From the NCBI RefSeq assembly GCF_000002995.4, contig NW_025062350.1, positions 1-24,330 of the forward strand: a stretch of DNA of 24,330 nucleotides. The letters are read 5' to 3'. This document shows, in pieces, positions 1-10,800 of this stretch. The DNA is from Brugia malayi. Lineage: Eukaryota > Nematoda > Chromadorea > Rhabditida > Onchocercidae. Position 1 is the first letter of the stretch, and each line of letters begins with the position of its first letter. The notes beneath the pieces are model-generated. The model was given only the letters and a program-made list of their open reading frames with translations, ran no database searches and was not told where the DNA came from. A program made the translations under genes and the position numbers.

Positions 1-1350
1 CAAATCAAAAAGTAAGAAAATAAAAACATAAGAGTGTTAACTTCGCTATCTTCTCCTAATTTACTTTTAATAAAATTTCATAATTTCCTTAATTGAATAA
101 AACCACTTACTCTTTCGATTATAGTTTTATGCTAATTAGTTAGTTTTGAATTTCAATATTTATTGAAAATTATTCGATATCCTAATTTACCACTGTTACT
201 TCGCTTCAAATATTCTCTCAACAATTAGCGAATGCAAGTTTTAAGTGAACTTTTCATTCAGCCAAATTACTAATACAAAAAAGAAAAAAAATGTTTTGAA
301 TTGACGATTTGGAGATTTATTTTTGCATTCACTTTTTCTCTACAAAAAATATATAATATTGGATGGGATCGTATAATAACTATAACCACCCGCCTGCCTG
401 CACTAAGTGTTTACCATTCCGTTCCTGGGCAGCTTTACTGCGTCGCGTCAGGTTATTTTATCAAAGACAAAATGTTCAAACCTAATAAACTAATTTTTTT
501 TACACATACAGCATTTGGCTGCTAATCAAGTTGACAGAATCTTCCGTTTCTAATTTCAGTCCCATTTTGTAATTTTTTATTGCATATTTTTAGCAATTCG
601 GTCCAAACAAAGGTTTTTTATAATTTTATCTTCGAGTTCCATTGCTTTTTTTCGCTTTGAGAACAATTCCAACTTTTACATAAACATGAATTAATACTAA
701 ATAATTAACTCTTCTGCTCTGTTACTTAATTATTTAATTTGACTTTCCATTTGCAAAATATAGAGTTAACTGGTACTTTTAATAACAGCAATCACAACAG
801 TAACGAGAATGAAAAGAGCGTACCGAGCTACAGCGTACAATGTAAAACTGCAAACATAATGCAACTGAAACTTCATTCTTTTCGGTAATGCTAAGATAGC
901 AATTTTACTTATCAGTATATTCAAAATTCTAATCTTTAAAAACCCTCCATTCTTTTTTTTTTTTTAATTCTTTTACTGTTCACTAAAGTTAAAATTATTA
1001 GCAATAATAGTGACAACTCAACATAAACTTAAATTGAAATCTTAATCCTCAATTCAATCAAATTTCTTAAAACAAATAAAATCGATACCTAAATCTATGT
1101 CTTTTTTACCATAAACAAACTTGCCATCTTTTATTTAATTGCAACTCGATAATTTTTTGTAAAAATTGTGTAATATACAATATTAACTTTTTAATGTTTA
1201 AAAGCAGTATTCAACAATCCTTTGCTGTCATTACAAATTATATTGAAGTTACTAACAAAAGCTACTAAAGAAGCAGATTTGTAAATAACTTAAATTGAAA
1301 GAAAAGAAGAAAATGAATTTCAATTCGATATCTAATCATTTCTGTTTCAG
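1..1350 (+). other. AT-rich non-coding DNA, probable intron upstream of the forkhead exons
   Basis: No reading frame here looks like protein, and I do not find the upstream two thirds of a forkhead domain in any frame. The stretch ends in a good acceptor (pyrimidine-rich tract plus CAG at 1341-1350) directly before forkhead-coding sequence. It is therefore read as the 3' part of an intron longer than 1.3 kb whose donor lies outside the window. A locally GC-richer patch at about 361-455 stands out from the AT-rich background and could be regulatory, but nothing identifies it. A poly-T run lies at about 953-965. Confidence 0.5.
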
Positions 1351-1940
1351 ATACCACGACGACCAGATAGACCTGGAAAGGATCTTATTGGGCGGTTCAT
1401 CCACATGCACTAGGAATGTTTGAAAATGGTAAGCTGCTTGCGACGAAGGAAGAGGTTCAAGGTATTTTTCCTCATTTTCGCTAAATTTCATGTTACTGCA
1501 ATAGTTTTGTGCCCGATGAATTCCAGGAAAACCACCGGAATTGGTTTTGAAATATATAACTTTTTCTGCAAAACTTAATACAACAACTTGGGAAATAATT
1601 ACAGTGTATCTTTTGCTTCTAAAATGTATTTGCCCTAATGCTATTTATTGGGCAGGTTCAAAGATATGATACCAGCGAAGATTCGCAACATCAATTGCCG
1701 AAGATAACCTATCACCAACCTCCATGTTCTTCATTCCAATGGTTATTTCCCACTCATCTGCCATCATCAGTGACATCTGGAACTTTCATGGATCCACAAC
1801 AATTCTTCCTTACAACTCATAGTCTTCTTTTGTTTCCTTCTTTAACTCAGCAATCAGCTCATTTTTCAACCATTATAACACCAAAATCAATGTGTAATTC
1901 TTCTTTTACTATTGACTCAATATTATCATCACCAGCTTGA
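1351..1940 (+). CDS. lin-31: FoxB/LIN-31-type forkhead transcription factor, last two exons (partial, two indels)
   Basis: Seen: exon 1351-1461 encodes the C-terminal part of a forkhead domain in three pieces, IPRRPDRPGK, then SYWAVHPHALGMFENG, then SCLRRRKRFK. Exon 1656-1940 follows after a GT-AG intron, in matching phase 0. It encodes 94 residues that include FPTHLPS, MDPQQF and a terminal SFTIDSILSSPA, then TGA. The pieces of the first exon lie in different frames: one base appears lost near 1380 and one gained near 1428, so the exon keeps 111 nt (37 codons). Known: FoxB proteins carry IPRRPD.PGKG..WA.HP and FENGS.LRRRKRFK, and C. elegans LIN-31, as I recall it, has nearly this wing and an FSIESILS end. 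LIN-31 acts in the nucleus in vulval cell fate downstream of MAP kinase. Inferred: a lin-31 ortholog, with the N-terminus and first part of the forkhead domain upstream of the window. The indels mean pseudogene or assembly error. An intact tail with an eh1-like repressor motif favours a live gene. Confidence 0.82.
1462..1655 (+). other. Intron between the two forkhead-gene exons
   Basis: A 194-bp GT-AG intron. The donor follows the AAG codon ending the forkhead basic run (AAG/GTATTT) and the acceptor is TTATTGGGCAG before GTTCAAAG. Both sides are phase 0 and join two frames that each make sense for a LIN-31-like protein. The reading frame through the intron itself has no forkhead similarity. 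The splice is inferred from sequence only. Confidence 0.65.
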
Positions 1941-2149
1941 CTGATATCACTTATCAGAGCTTCAGCAAAATCATTGAAAAATTTTTTCGCTTCTTCTAGC
2001 AAATTTTATAATTCCAGCAAATGGGAACATCTTTTGCAAATTTGCGTCGTAGGACTTTGAAATGGCACTTACCATTTCAAGAACTTTTATGAACTTAAAT
2101 TTCATTTCACTCTATTTTAAAATTATCGCAGTCTTTATTCTTATCAACA
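1941..2149. other. Probable 3' UTR and flank of the forkhead gene
   Basis: AT-rich sequence directly after the forkhead stop codon, with no protein-like frame on the plus strand. A short antisense frame (minus strand, about 2010-1860) overlaps the coding exon and looks like a shadow of it. Possible AATAAA signals occur only further on, near 2434 and 2485, so the 3' end of the transcript is not fixed. Confidence 0.3.
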
Positions 2150-2301
2150 CATGCACGACAAGCTATCTTTAAGCGTCCATTTACAAAATAACTTTCACCG
2201 CAATTATGGTAACATAGTACTTTACAGTATCCATCCGCAATTATGGTAACCTAGTACTTTACAGTATCCTTTATTCTTACCAAATTGCCCGCGTGTTCAT
2301 C
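2150..2301 (-). pseudogene. Cys-rich zinc-binding fragment, possibly parkin RING0-like, broken by a tandem duplication
   Basis: On the minus strand, one frame from about 2234 down to 2151 reads GYCKVLCYHNCGESYF followed by VNGRLKIACRACVDKNKD and a stop shortly after. The C-x3-C ... G-R-L-K-x3-C-x2-C arrangement resembles the start of the parkin RING0 domain (C-x3-C ... G-K-L-R-x2-C-x2-C). A 37-bp tandem duplication (2198-2271) shifts the frame, so upstream sequence no longer joins in phase. There is no second half of RING0 and no RING1 within reach. It could be a decayed exon, an exon damaged by an assembly error, or chance. The family assignment is weak. Confidence 0.25.
2198..2271. repeat. 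37-bp tandem duplication, two copies
   Basis: The 37-bp segment starting CCGCAATTATGGTAAC at 2198 is repeated directly at 2235 with only a few changes (for example A to C in the TAACATAG / TAACCTAG part). Because 37 is not a multiple of three, it breaks any reading frame through it. Confidence 0.85.
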
Positions 2302-2334
2302 ATCCATCTATTACAGTTACGGTGTCTGCTTTTG

Positions 2335-5300
2335 ATTGTTATAATTATTACTTGTTTTGCAATTAATTTGATCATGAGTATAAAAGACTTCATTTAATGA
2401 CAAGCTTAATTCAAATCTAAATTTTGGTTTCAAATAAATAAGCAAATGATTTCTGAGAATTTATTAGAAGCGCGGCAAGTATTTGAATAAATTATTATCT
2501 CAATTGTTCTCTAAATTTAGATTTCTGTTAAAAATCCATTTAGTTATAACCAGAAAAAAAAAATGTAAATCAAAGATACTGCCTTTTAGATTTCAAATTT
2601 TATCCAACTAAGACAAAAACTCGTAAGCCGTAATTATGAATTAAAATGTATTAAAATGTTATTTATTCTTGTCCTATTCTATAATACTGAAGATGTAAAA
2701 GAAATTCACATAACTTTTTCAAGGTATTTTTTTTTTTTTTGATTAACAACAAAGATAAGTCTAAAGCATTAAAATTCTGAAGCTTAAACATACCAAAAAG
2801 AACAACATAAAAATCACATTTTCTAACAAAATATTATAATCTTGCAATATCATGGTTATTTGAATTTTGCAGATATTTTAATTTCACCCTATTTCAATCG
2901 TCACAAATCTCTGCCTTTTATTCCATGAAAGATTTCGTTATAAGAATTGTACCTGTTAATATTGATTAGATTGATGTATATGTGTGATATTGTATTGTAT
3001 TATTATTATAATTCATTATAATGGATGAATAAACTGAATTTGATCTGTGATCTTCTGGCAGATGACATTGCTTCATTTACTACAGTTGGCAGTATTGCTT
3101 ATTATAATGCAACAGATGTTTCAGTGTGTTCTTATCCTTTCCTTTCCTATCATTTCTTCTTTATGCTACTCCTTTGGGAATGATTGTCAAATTTATTTGC
3201 AATAGTAAAGGGTCATAGCTGTTTTTGTTAATTAAGTGACTGAGTACGAAACGTCTGCATCATACATTGAAGAATGCCATAACTTTGATAAACTTCTTCC
3301 TCAGATTTATTAGTAAACTTCGTGGTTTCTAGAACTTCATACTTTGAATAATGTAAGCACTTAGAATGGTCCATTTCATGAAATTAAATTCGTTCAATAT
3401 TTTATTTCCACTTGCTTAGAATTTTTCAAGGAGAATATTTGTTTCGGCATGCATATTTTATGACGATAGTTATGGTAAATGATGATAATTACAAAGGATT
3501 ACTATTATTATAACTGTCATCATTACCATAACCATTAACAAGGATATCTTCGAAATTTCCGCATTCAAACAGTTATTTGTGTGATTTTTAGAGATGTAAC
3601 AGTGAAACAAAAGACAACAATTGTCACTACGATCAAACATCCTTGTTTCTACTATTGCCATTACCATTAAAAATCATACTACCACTTCTGATGTTTTATT
3701 ATTTTTGTTAATTGGCTATTCCATTGATGATTCTATCACTCATCCAATGGATTTATTTCGCGCTAAAGACGCCATAATCTCACATAATTACAACTCAAAT
3801 TAAATATTATCAAGCGGCTATGATCCACAATAAATTATCTTTCGTAAAATCTCCTTACTTATAAAGCAAGTGCAAACGAGTTGCCAATAATTGAATTTTT
3901 TGATTGGATTTTTGTTGAACCATAAGGAAAATGCGATTTGAGATAAAACTCAATTTCAAAGATAATGCATTCAAAAGAACACAGCCGATGGTGAGAAAAA
4001 TAAGAATGCAATTACTTGGTGGAATTTCACTAAGACATTAATTCTTCTTAAAATATTTATGAAAGAGCAATGAAATGGACAAAGGATCATACGAGAATGC
4101 TTGCTAATTTGAATGTTATCATCCTGAAAAGACGGAATATTAGATAGAATCGAAGGTACATACTCATTTCAAATATTCAAATGCCTGTTTTGAGATGATT
4201 GGGTCCTTCCTTATGATGATCTAAGCAAATACCCACGGGAAATCATGGCATTATCCAGAAATTATTTGTTTTCAAACAATTTCTTTCTCCTTTCTTTCTT
4301 GTCTTAATCTATCTATACTAATGAAAGTCTATCTGTTAAAGTGTTGACCCTTCCCAACAAATCCATTTAATTCATCATTCTTTTCTCATTTCAAGATCTG
4401 AAACAAAAAATCAAATCAGTAATTCCGTTCAATATAACATATAATAATTACAATTCACAAAAATCTGCTTTCTTATTACAGTATCGCCCAAAAATTCATG
4501 ATGTTTTCATCTAGAAGTGGTAAAATCTTGATAAATGTACTTTAATTTTTGAGAATTGCATCAAAGAAGGACATTTAAAATCAACTATCTAAAAGCATAT
4601 CAGGTTGATGTAAAGTGCCATATTATGATCATCCCTTTTGAAATAAGAAATCACTCCAGTTTAAATTAGCAACATAAACTAAGAAGTCTGGTGAGTGGAA
4701 AGGAACATCATAAGCTTGTATATCTCAGGACAAGAATTTTTCTTTCATGTTGAAAGCTGTCCATATTTTCAAAGTAGGAGCAGAAAAAATAGATGCAAGC
4801 GCTGATATTTATCTCTCTTCTCTTCTGATTGCACTACGTAACTTTACGTTTATTCGGACAATTTTCGGGTTGTTCCATGAAACAAAAAGGTGTTTATAGG
4901 TTTGAAAATTAATGTCAAGGACATGAGAATATATATGTCGTAGAAAATTTTTTTCAGAAAATGTCTCCTTTTTGCATGTTTGATGGAAAACAAATGCTTC
5001 CTATCAAATAAAATACGCGCTTTTTTCTTTTTACTTTTTATCCTACCCATACCTTTCTCGTTGGCCTAACCCAAAACTGGTGCAAAGAAAGAGAGAAATA
5101 ACTTATGTATGTGGTGCAACTTTTAGATTTAATGCTGGAAAAGATATTTTAAAAGAAAGAATGAAAAATAATAGGTTAGTACATATGGCAATATTTTATG
5201 CCCCAATAATTTCTCTCTTTGAATGAAAATTATTTAGTAGATAAAGCTAGTGGTTCAATATCCAATTTAGAAACGGTAATGAGCTTTAAAAAATATCTGT

Positions 5301-6003
5301 TGTACTTTTTAAAAGTGCTATTCATTCCAATTCGTTCAAATGACACTTTTTTAGGTATGCATATTTTATCAGAATTATTACTACTAGTTTCCTACTACTA
5401 ACATATGCACAAGAGAAATCCAGAAAATTGCAATTTATTATAAGGAAACCATTGGTTGTGTATTCTTACATAATCAAATTATATGTTTGTTGCGATTCAA
5501 AAGTTGAATTACAATCGAAATTTATAGCTAATAAACAGTTAATAGCAAGTATTATTCATTCTAGCATAATAGCTTGCAACAAACTATGCACTAATTTTCA
5601 CCGAAGACTTTGATGACAGATTTATCCAATTTCATTTAAAATGGAGTGTCTCATAAAAATCACATCAAACAATCGACAAAAAAACTCAAATAACGAAAAA
5701 AATGTTGTTTACTTGAAATGTTATCTCTTTGATCTTTAGTGTGCATTAGAGGATTAAGTTATTTTTGAGCGAATTAATACTAAAATAATAGCTTATTATC
5801 GTTAAATAATAATTGCTGATTTTTGAACTTAAGAATTTCAATTTGATATAGCCTCATGAGCTTTAAGAAATTGTGATCAAAATTAATGACAGTTTTTTTG
5901 AGTAATTGTTTTCCTAGGACCAATTATTCTCTTTTATTAAACTATTTACAAAGGATCTTGGCACTCCTTCGTATATTTATAGAAATTATTTTCAATAATA
6001 TGT
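2335..6003. other. AT-rich stretch with no supported gene
   Basis: About 3.7 kb of AT-rich sequence without recognisable coding, tRNA or mobile-element signal. It contains a T run near 2727-2740, ATT/CAT-rich microsatellite-like sequence at about 2965-3025 and 3478-3540, and several short open frames (for example 52 codons at 3025-3183, and about 60 codons at 5219-5401 and 5428-5613). None of these has a recognisable domain or composition unlike the background. Single small exons could be hidden here. Confidence 0.5.
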
Positions 6004-6414
6004 ATGAGAAACATATCACATTTCAAATTTCAATACAAAATAAGAAAACAAAATGCAATCATTGAGATGTTTCTGATTATTATCATATTTCACAACTACC
6101 AGATATTTCTTCCTTCCTTCTTCCTTATCCCAGTTAAAGATATCCTTCTATATTGTGTTAGAAACATTAGAATATATTTAAAGTTCATGTGCAGAACATT
6201 CGGTAATCGTCTGTATGATTTGCTTTTTGTTCTCAGTATTCAGCGAAAAACCAACGAAAATATATCACCACCTTGCTTAGTTCAAAATAGACCTAAGATT
6301 CTAAAAATCTGTCAACAAGCCTTTGTTAAAAGTTGTATAGAAAGGACAAAAGTTTTTGTAGAAGTCTCTGGACAGAAAACAAATAACTATTTAAATAAGT
6401 TTATTTTGAAGTAG
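6004..6414 (+). CDS. Orphan ORF, 136 codons, unknown
   Basis: An ATG-initiated frame of 136 codons, which is long for DNA this AT-rich, so chance alone is a somewhat strained explanation. The first third is hydrophobic and low in complexity (IIIIF, FLPSFFLIP). The last two thirds are more ordinary in composition and include MCRTFGNRLYDLL and KICQQAFVKSCIERTK. A pyrimidine-rich run ending in CCCAG near 6131 looks like a splice acceptor, so the real coding part, if any, may start there. I do not recognise a family. It ends 51 bp before the possible small spliced gene on the same strand and could belong to the same transcript. Confidence 0.25.
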   Translation: MRNISHFKFQYKIRKQNAIIEMFLIIIIFHNYQIFLPSFFLIPVKDILLYCVRNIRIYLKFMCRTFGNRLYDLLFVLSIQRKTNENISPPCLVQNRPKILKICQQAFVKSCIERTKVFVEVSGQKTNNYLNKFILK

Positions 6415-6465
6415 ATAATCATTTCATAAATAATATTGTAAAATTCTATTTTTCCTAATAATGAT

Positions 6466-6667
6466 ATGAAGAAATCCGAGCAAAAAACATCCTGGCAGAA
6501 ATCGGTAAGTAAAACAAAATTAAAATCATTTTCTGTAATATGTTGATATAACACTCAAATTGGTTGTGTAGGAAGATTTGAAGTGGTGCATACGAACTTT
6601 GCTATTCGATAGAGACAGAAGATTATCAAGAAACTTTCAAAAGCTTCTGAGGTTGACTCTTATTTAA
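6466..6667 (+). CDS. Possible small two-exon gene of unknown function
   Basis: ATG at 6466 opens 13 codons (MKKSEQKTSWQKS) that end at a strong donor, TCG/GTAAGT at 6505. A 67-bp intron closes with GTGTAG at 6571. The next exon continues in phase 0 with EDLKWCIRTLLFDRDRR and LSRNFQKLLRLTLI, then TAA at 6665. The charged, mixed composition differs from the AT-biased background, which is the main argument for it. An alternative donor, AG/GTTGAC at 6652, could join a good acceptor (CCCGTTTCAG, ending 6875) and add about ten residues before TGA at 6904. There is no recognised domain and no transcript evidence. Confidence 0.3.
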
Positions 6668-6906
6668 AGTACATTTTATTTGTATTATATCGTATTTTCC
6701 TTTGAATTAACTGTTTAAAAACAACTGTTCTTCCATGTTTGCAGCCAGTAGTCACTTTTGATGACATAAATTTGCATTTTCTCGAGCAAAAATAACAAGG
6801 AAAAAAATTAATAGAAATTCTGTAAAGGGTAACTGCAATGTCATTCATTATTTACTGGGTCATTTCCCGTTTCAGCAAACTTATAGTTCAGATAAGATCG
6901 ATCTGA

Positions 6907-7355
6907 ATACCGGCTGCATAAGTGACCATAAGAACGAGTCTTTTCATCTAGCTCTTTCATCTAGCATTGCTTTGTGTTATTGCTCTCGTTAGTCTAGTTT
7001 GTACCTCCAAGATTTTCATTTGTTATTTACTTGAAGACGTATTTAAACTTTTAAATTAGCTATCACTTAGTTGATTATTTAGTCCATTTTAAAATACAGC
7101 ACTGTCATTAACAAATGATATAAATAAATGGAAGGAGTGGATACGGATGCTAGGTGATTAGCATTAAACGAGAAAAATAGCTGTTAATCTACAAATTTTA
7201 TTCGATATATCTTATTATATGTCGAATATATAACATTTATTCGATATATACGAGTTTTATTTGATATCCTTCGTTGTACATCTCGACTAATTGCAAAACT
7301 AAATTTATTCATTTCAGCAAAACATGACTTTGCAGGAAAATTATGAAATAGGCTG
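6907..7355. other. AT-rich DNA left of the retrotransposon, no gene seen
   Basis: No coding signal. It contains a direct repeat of CTTTCATCTAGC near 6941-6966 and an imperfect inverted repeat (ATTCGATATAT at 7200-7210 against ATATGTCGAAT at 7217-7227, with a third ATTCGATATATA at 7239). The last five bases before the LTR are GGCTG. Nothing in this stretch resembles the macrosatellite found on the other side of the retrotransposon. Confidence 0.5.
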
Positions 7356-7849
7356 TGTCGCGGATTTTAATATCGCGATCTAAAAATATGAGTTGCAAAT
7401 TGTAGTAAAGATATCCACGTAATTTCCGCAAATAATGCTTATACTTCGGACTCTTTGTTTCCAAATTTATGCTTCTACATATTGAAACAATTTACATCGT
7501 TCTTTGTTAGCAATCCTTACAATCATGAGGATATCTACATTGTTCTTTGTTTGCTATCATAATCATGCGGTTATCTAATAAGCTCTTTATTAGCAACTGG
7601 TGCCCATGCAAGCACCTCCTCTCCTTTGTTTGGATCATTGTCTAACATCAATGTAGATTTATAACCATACTATTGTCAATCATATCAGTTTTTAAATCAT
7701 CCAATCCTCCGAATCATTTTATTCAATTGTTGCCCAAATATTTAGCTGGCATCCAACACATCTCCCTGACATCAAACTTCTCCCCCGAATAACAATTTAA
7801 CCAAATCATAAAGGTTTGTTTCCAAAAACATTTTTTTGCTTCCACTACA
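7356..7849 (+). repeat. Left (5') LTR, 494 bp
   Basis: Starts TGTCGCGGAT and ends CCACTACA. It matches the right LTR with six substitutions and three small length differences, all in T runs. Near the start, TCGCG at 7358 and CGCGA near 7374 form a short inverted repeat that could fold into a hairpin. I could not assign TATA, transcription start or polyadenylation sites with confidence, so U3/R/U5 are not divided. Confidence 0.93.
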
Positions 7850-7853
7850 ATTT

Positions 7854-7871
7854 TGGTGCCACGAGCCGGGA
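7854..7871 (+). promoter_or_regulatory. Probable primer binding site
   Basis: TGGTGCCACGAGCCGGGA follows the left LTR after four bases. It begins with TGG, complementary to the CCA end of a tRNA, which is where minus-strand DNA synthesis would be primed. I could not name the tRNA from memory. The annotated gag start codon lies one base after this site. Confidence 0.7.
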
Positions 7872-7872
7872 C

Positions 7873-10800
7873 ATGTCCGACAGTATAAGAAAAGGAAGCG
7901 AATTATCGAAGTCGAGAACTCTAGAACTTCTTAAAGAAGCAAGTGAACTCGATCTGACCTCCCCGTCTCAAACACTATCACGAGGGGAACTTCAGCATCA
8001 ATACGAAATTAAATTGCGAATCGTCAAGGAGAAGATCGCACATCTCGAATATTATGCTGGGTTACTCGAAACAGCTAATCAAAATTGGCTGGATAATATT
8101 CAGAGCTTGACAATAGCAACGAGGAGAAAGGAAGAGGAGACGAAATACGCCAATATGGTTGACGATCCACAAGGTATTTTAAGTTTAATCACTAGAACAA
8201 GAGAAACTATTATTACCCTTAAAATACATACTGATGAATATTGCTCGGTACTACAACATTTAAAACAAGAAGAGGTCAAAGAATCATTTCCAAAGAATAG
8301 TATGATTCACACAAATCAAGCAGAAATAAAACTTCCTCAATTACCACTAATAACGTTTAGTGGGGATCCAAAATTGTGGAGGCAATTTTGGTGTAGTTTC
8401 AAGGCAGCAGTCCATGAGCAAAGCATCCCAGATATTCAAAAGTTAAACTATCTGATATCATGTCTTAAAGGAGATGCTTTGTTATCTGTAAGAGGTTATG
8501 ATATAGCGCCAGAAAACTACGATGTTATAATAGGTTTACTAAAAGAGAAATATGGTAAACCTTTCCTTATAAAGAAATCACTCTACAACGAGTTGAATAC
8601 CATCAAAAAAAATGACCGAGAGTGGAAAGCAACCATAGAAGCCATGGAGAGAACATTTCGACAACTGGAAGCTATAGGTGAAAATTTAGAGCATTCAAGC
8701 ATCGAAATTACAATTGAAAATAAACTACCAGCGTGGATAATTGATAAATTATACCAATTGAAAGAGGATTCGACGACTTGGTCAGTTAAGGATATCCGGC
8801 AGTACCTGACAAAACTAGTTCTAAGAAATGAAGAAGTTGCTAGAAGTCAAGCAGACACAAGGGAGAAGAAAACAAACAAAAATAATGTTAGAGGCGAAAC
8901 GTCAGCTTTCGCCACAATCAACCAAACAAAGAGAGATAATACAATCAAATCAAAAAAGGTTCCAGGAAAAATTTCTATAAATGGGAAAAGGAATCCATGC
9001 GTATTTTGCAATAAGGACCACTGGAACAATGAATGTAACATCTATCCCACTCTCAAACTCCGGATGGAACGTTTGAGAGAAATCACTGCATGTTTCAAAT
9101 GTTTACGAAAAGGACATGCAACAAGTGATTGTAAAAAAGGGAAACCTTTGTGTTTCCATTGTAAAAGTCCACACAATACAGCACTGTGTCCCAACAACTA
9201 CAAGGAACTCACGCAAGCAGTGGATTCCAACAAAGAAAGGTTGGGTTCAGTCACAATCGCTAACTCCATTACCGAAAAAGGAAATCAATGGAAAAAGCGA
9301 ACCTTACTGTTATGTAAGGAAATAAATGTAACCAATCCAAATCGCCCAAAAATCCAACAAAAGGCTTTAATTCTATTCGATATTGGTTCTCAATTATCGT
9401 TCATATCAAAGGATTTGGCTTATCGATTGAATCTAAAAGAAACTAACGAGATGGAAATAAAAATTGCTTCATTTGGTGATAAGACGCCAAAAACGTGTAT
9501 CACTACTAAAACTGAAATCGGAGTAAAAATTGGAAATAAAGAAATAATCCGATTAGATGTAATAACAGTTAACCACTTGACGAATGAATTGCAAGTAGTT
9601 AATCTAAACAAAAAGGAATTGTTGATGATAGACAAACGAAATCAGTTTAGTAATTTCAAAAACAAATGGAAACAACCGGACATACTCATAGGTGCGGATC
9701 ACTTCTTCAAGTTTATCCAGTTTGACCAAGCAGAGAACTTAAAATCAGGATTTTCATTGATCCATACAAAGGTTGGACCTATAATAGCTGGAAGTGGGTA
9801 TATAAATGAAATACACGACAGTATTTCAGAAACCACATCAGTAAGTCCGATTTCTCAAGTCAATGCCGTCAATATTCCAGACTTAGATCACTTTTGGAAA
9901 CTGGAATTAATGGGTATACAAGACAAAATAAACTCTGACAATGATGAAAAAGCATTGCAGCAATTTAAACAAACTATCACTAGGGACAAGGGAAGATATC
10001 AAGTTTGTTGGCCTTGGAAAGATTCAAAGAACAAACTAAGCGATAATTTCGGACTTTGCCTTGGAAGATTAAAGTCGTTAATTAGGAGGCTTCAAATGAA
10101 ACCTCAATTACTAAGTCGATACAATCAAACTATTGAAGAACAACTCAATTCCAATATAATTGAGAAAGTGTCATCGGAAATGAATGAAGTTGGTATTATT
10201 CATTATCTGCCTCATCACGAAGTAATAACACCAAATAAAACCACGACAAATCTGAGGATAGTTTATGATGCATCAGCTCATTGTAAAGGAATGAAAAGTT
10301 TAAATGATGTTTTATATCGGGGACCAATAACACTCCCTGATTTGGTTGGAGTTTTGCTACGTTTCCGTACAATGAAAAATGTAATAATAGCAGACGTAGA
10401 AAAGGCGTTCTTGCAAATAGAATTGCATCCAACAGATAGAAACTGCACTCGATTTCTTTGGTTGAAAGACATTCGAAGTCCAGTTAACGAAGAAAACGTA
10501 AGTTGTTACCGTTTCCAACGAGTTCCATTTGGAATTGTATCATCTCCATTTTTATTGTCCGCTACACTCAATTATCATTTGGAAACTTGTAAAAGCAAAA
10601 TCGCACTCGAGTTAAGGAAAAATCTCTATGTCGATAACATTATAATACCAACCAAAGGAACCAACGAAGCTCTTTCCAATTATAAGGAAATTAAAATTAT
10701 ATTCAATGAAGCATCAATGAATGTACGGGAATTTCTCTCTAACGACCAAGAAGTCAATGAAAAACTTCCGGTACAAGATCGAGCAGAGGTAAGTTCAATT

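Noticed and set aside
301..525. 74-codon frame starting at TTG
   Set aside because: No ATG start near its beginning, no recognisable domain, and it lies in the probable forkhead intron.
3025..3183. 52-codon ORF after ATGAATAAACTG
   Set aside because: Short, with a hydrophobic low-complexity end. No splice context or family was recognised, so it is indistinguishable from chance.
3470..3803. Open frames on both strands (65 and 60 codons)
   Set aside because: They overlap in a microsatellite-like ATT/CAT-rich patch, and the residues simply reflect that composition.
4850..5613. Three frames of 60-66 codons (4850-5050 minus, 5219-5401 plus, 5428-5613 plus)
   Set aside because: No domain, AT-driven composition and no convincing splice sites linking them.
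6660..6848. Minus-strand 62-codon frame with several Cys
   Set aside because: The Cys spacing (CYFCSRKC) is suggestive, but no zinc-finger pattern is complete, and the region is better explained as an intron or flank of the possible plus-strand small gene.
7816..7872. Extending Gag upstream of ATG 7873 into the LTR
   Set aside because: The frame is open, but the upstream start would be TTG within the LTR and the region covers the primer binding site. The first ATG after it is the normal choice.
10627..10638. YVDN instead of YVDD in reverse transcriptase as an inactivating mutation
   Set aside because: Asn at the last position is, to my knowledge, common in BEL/Pao reverse transcriptases, so it is not evidence of damage.
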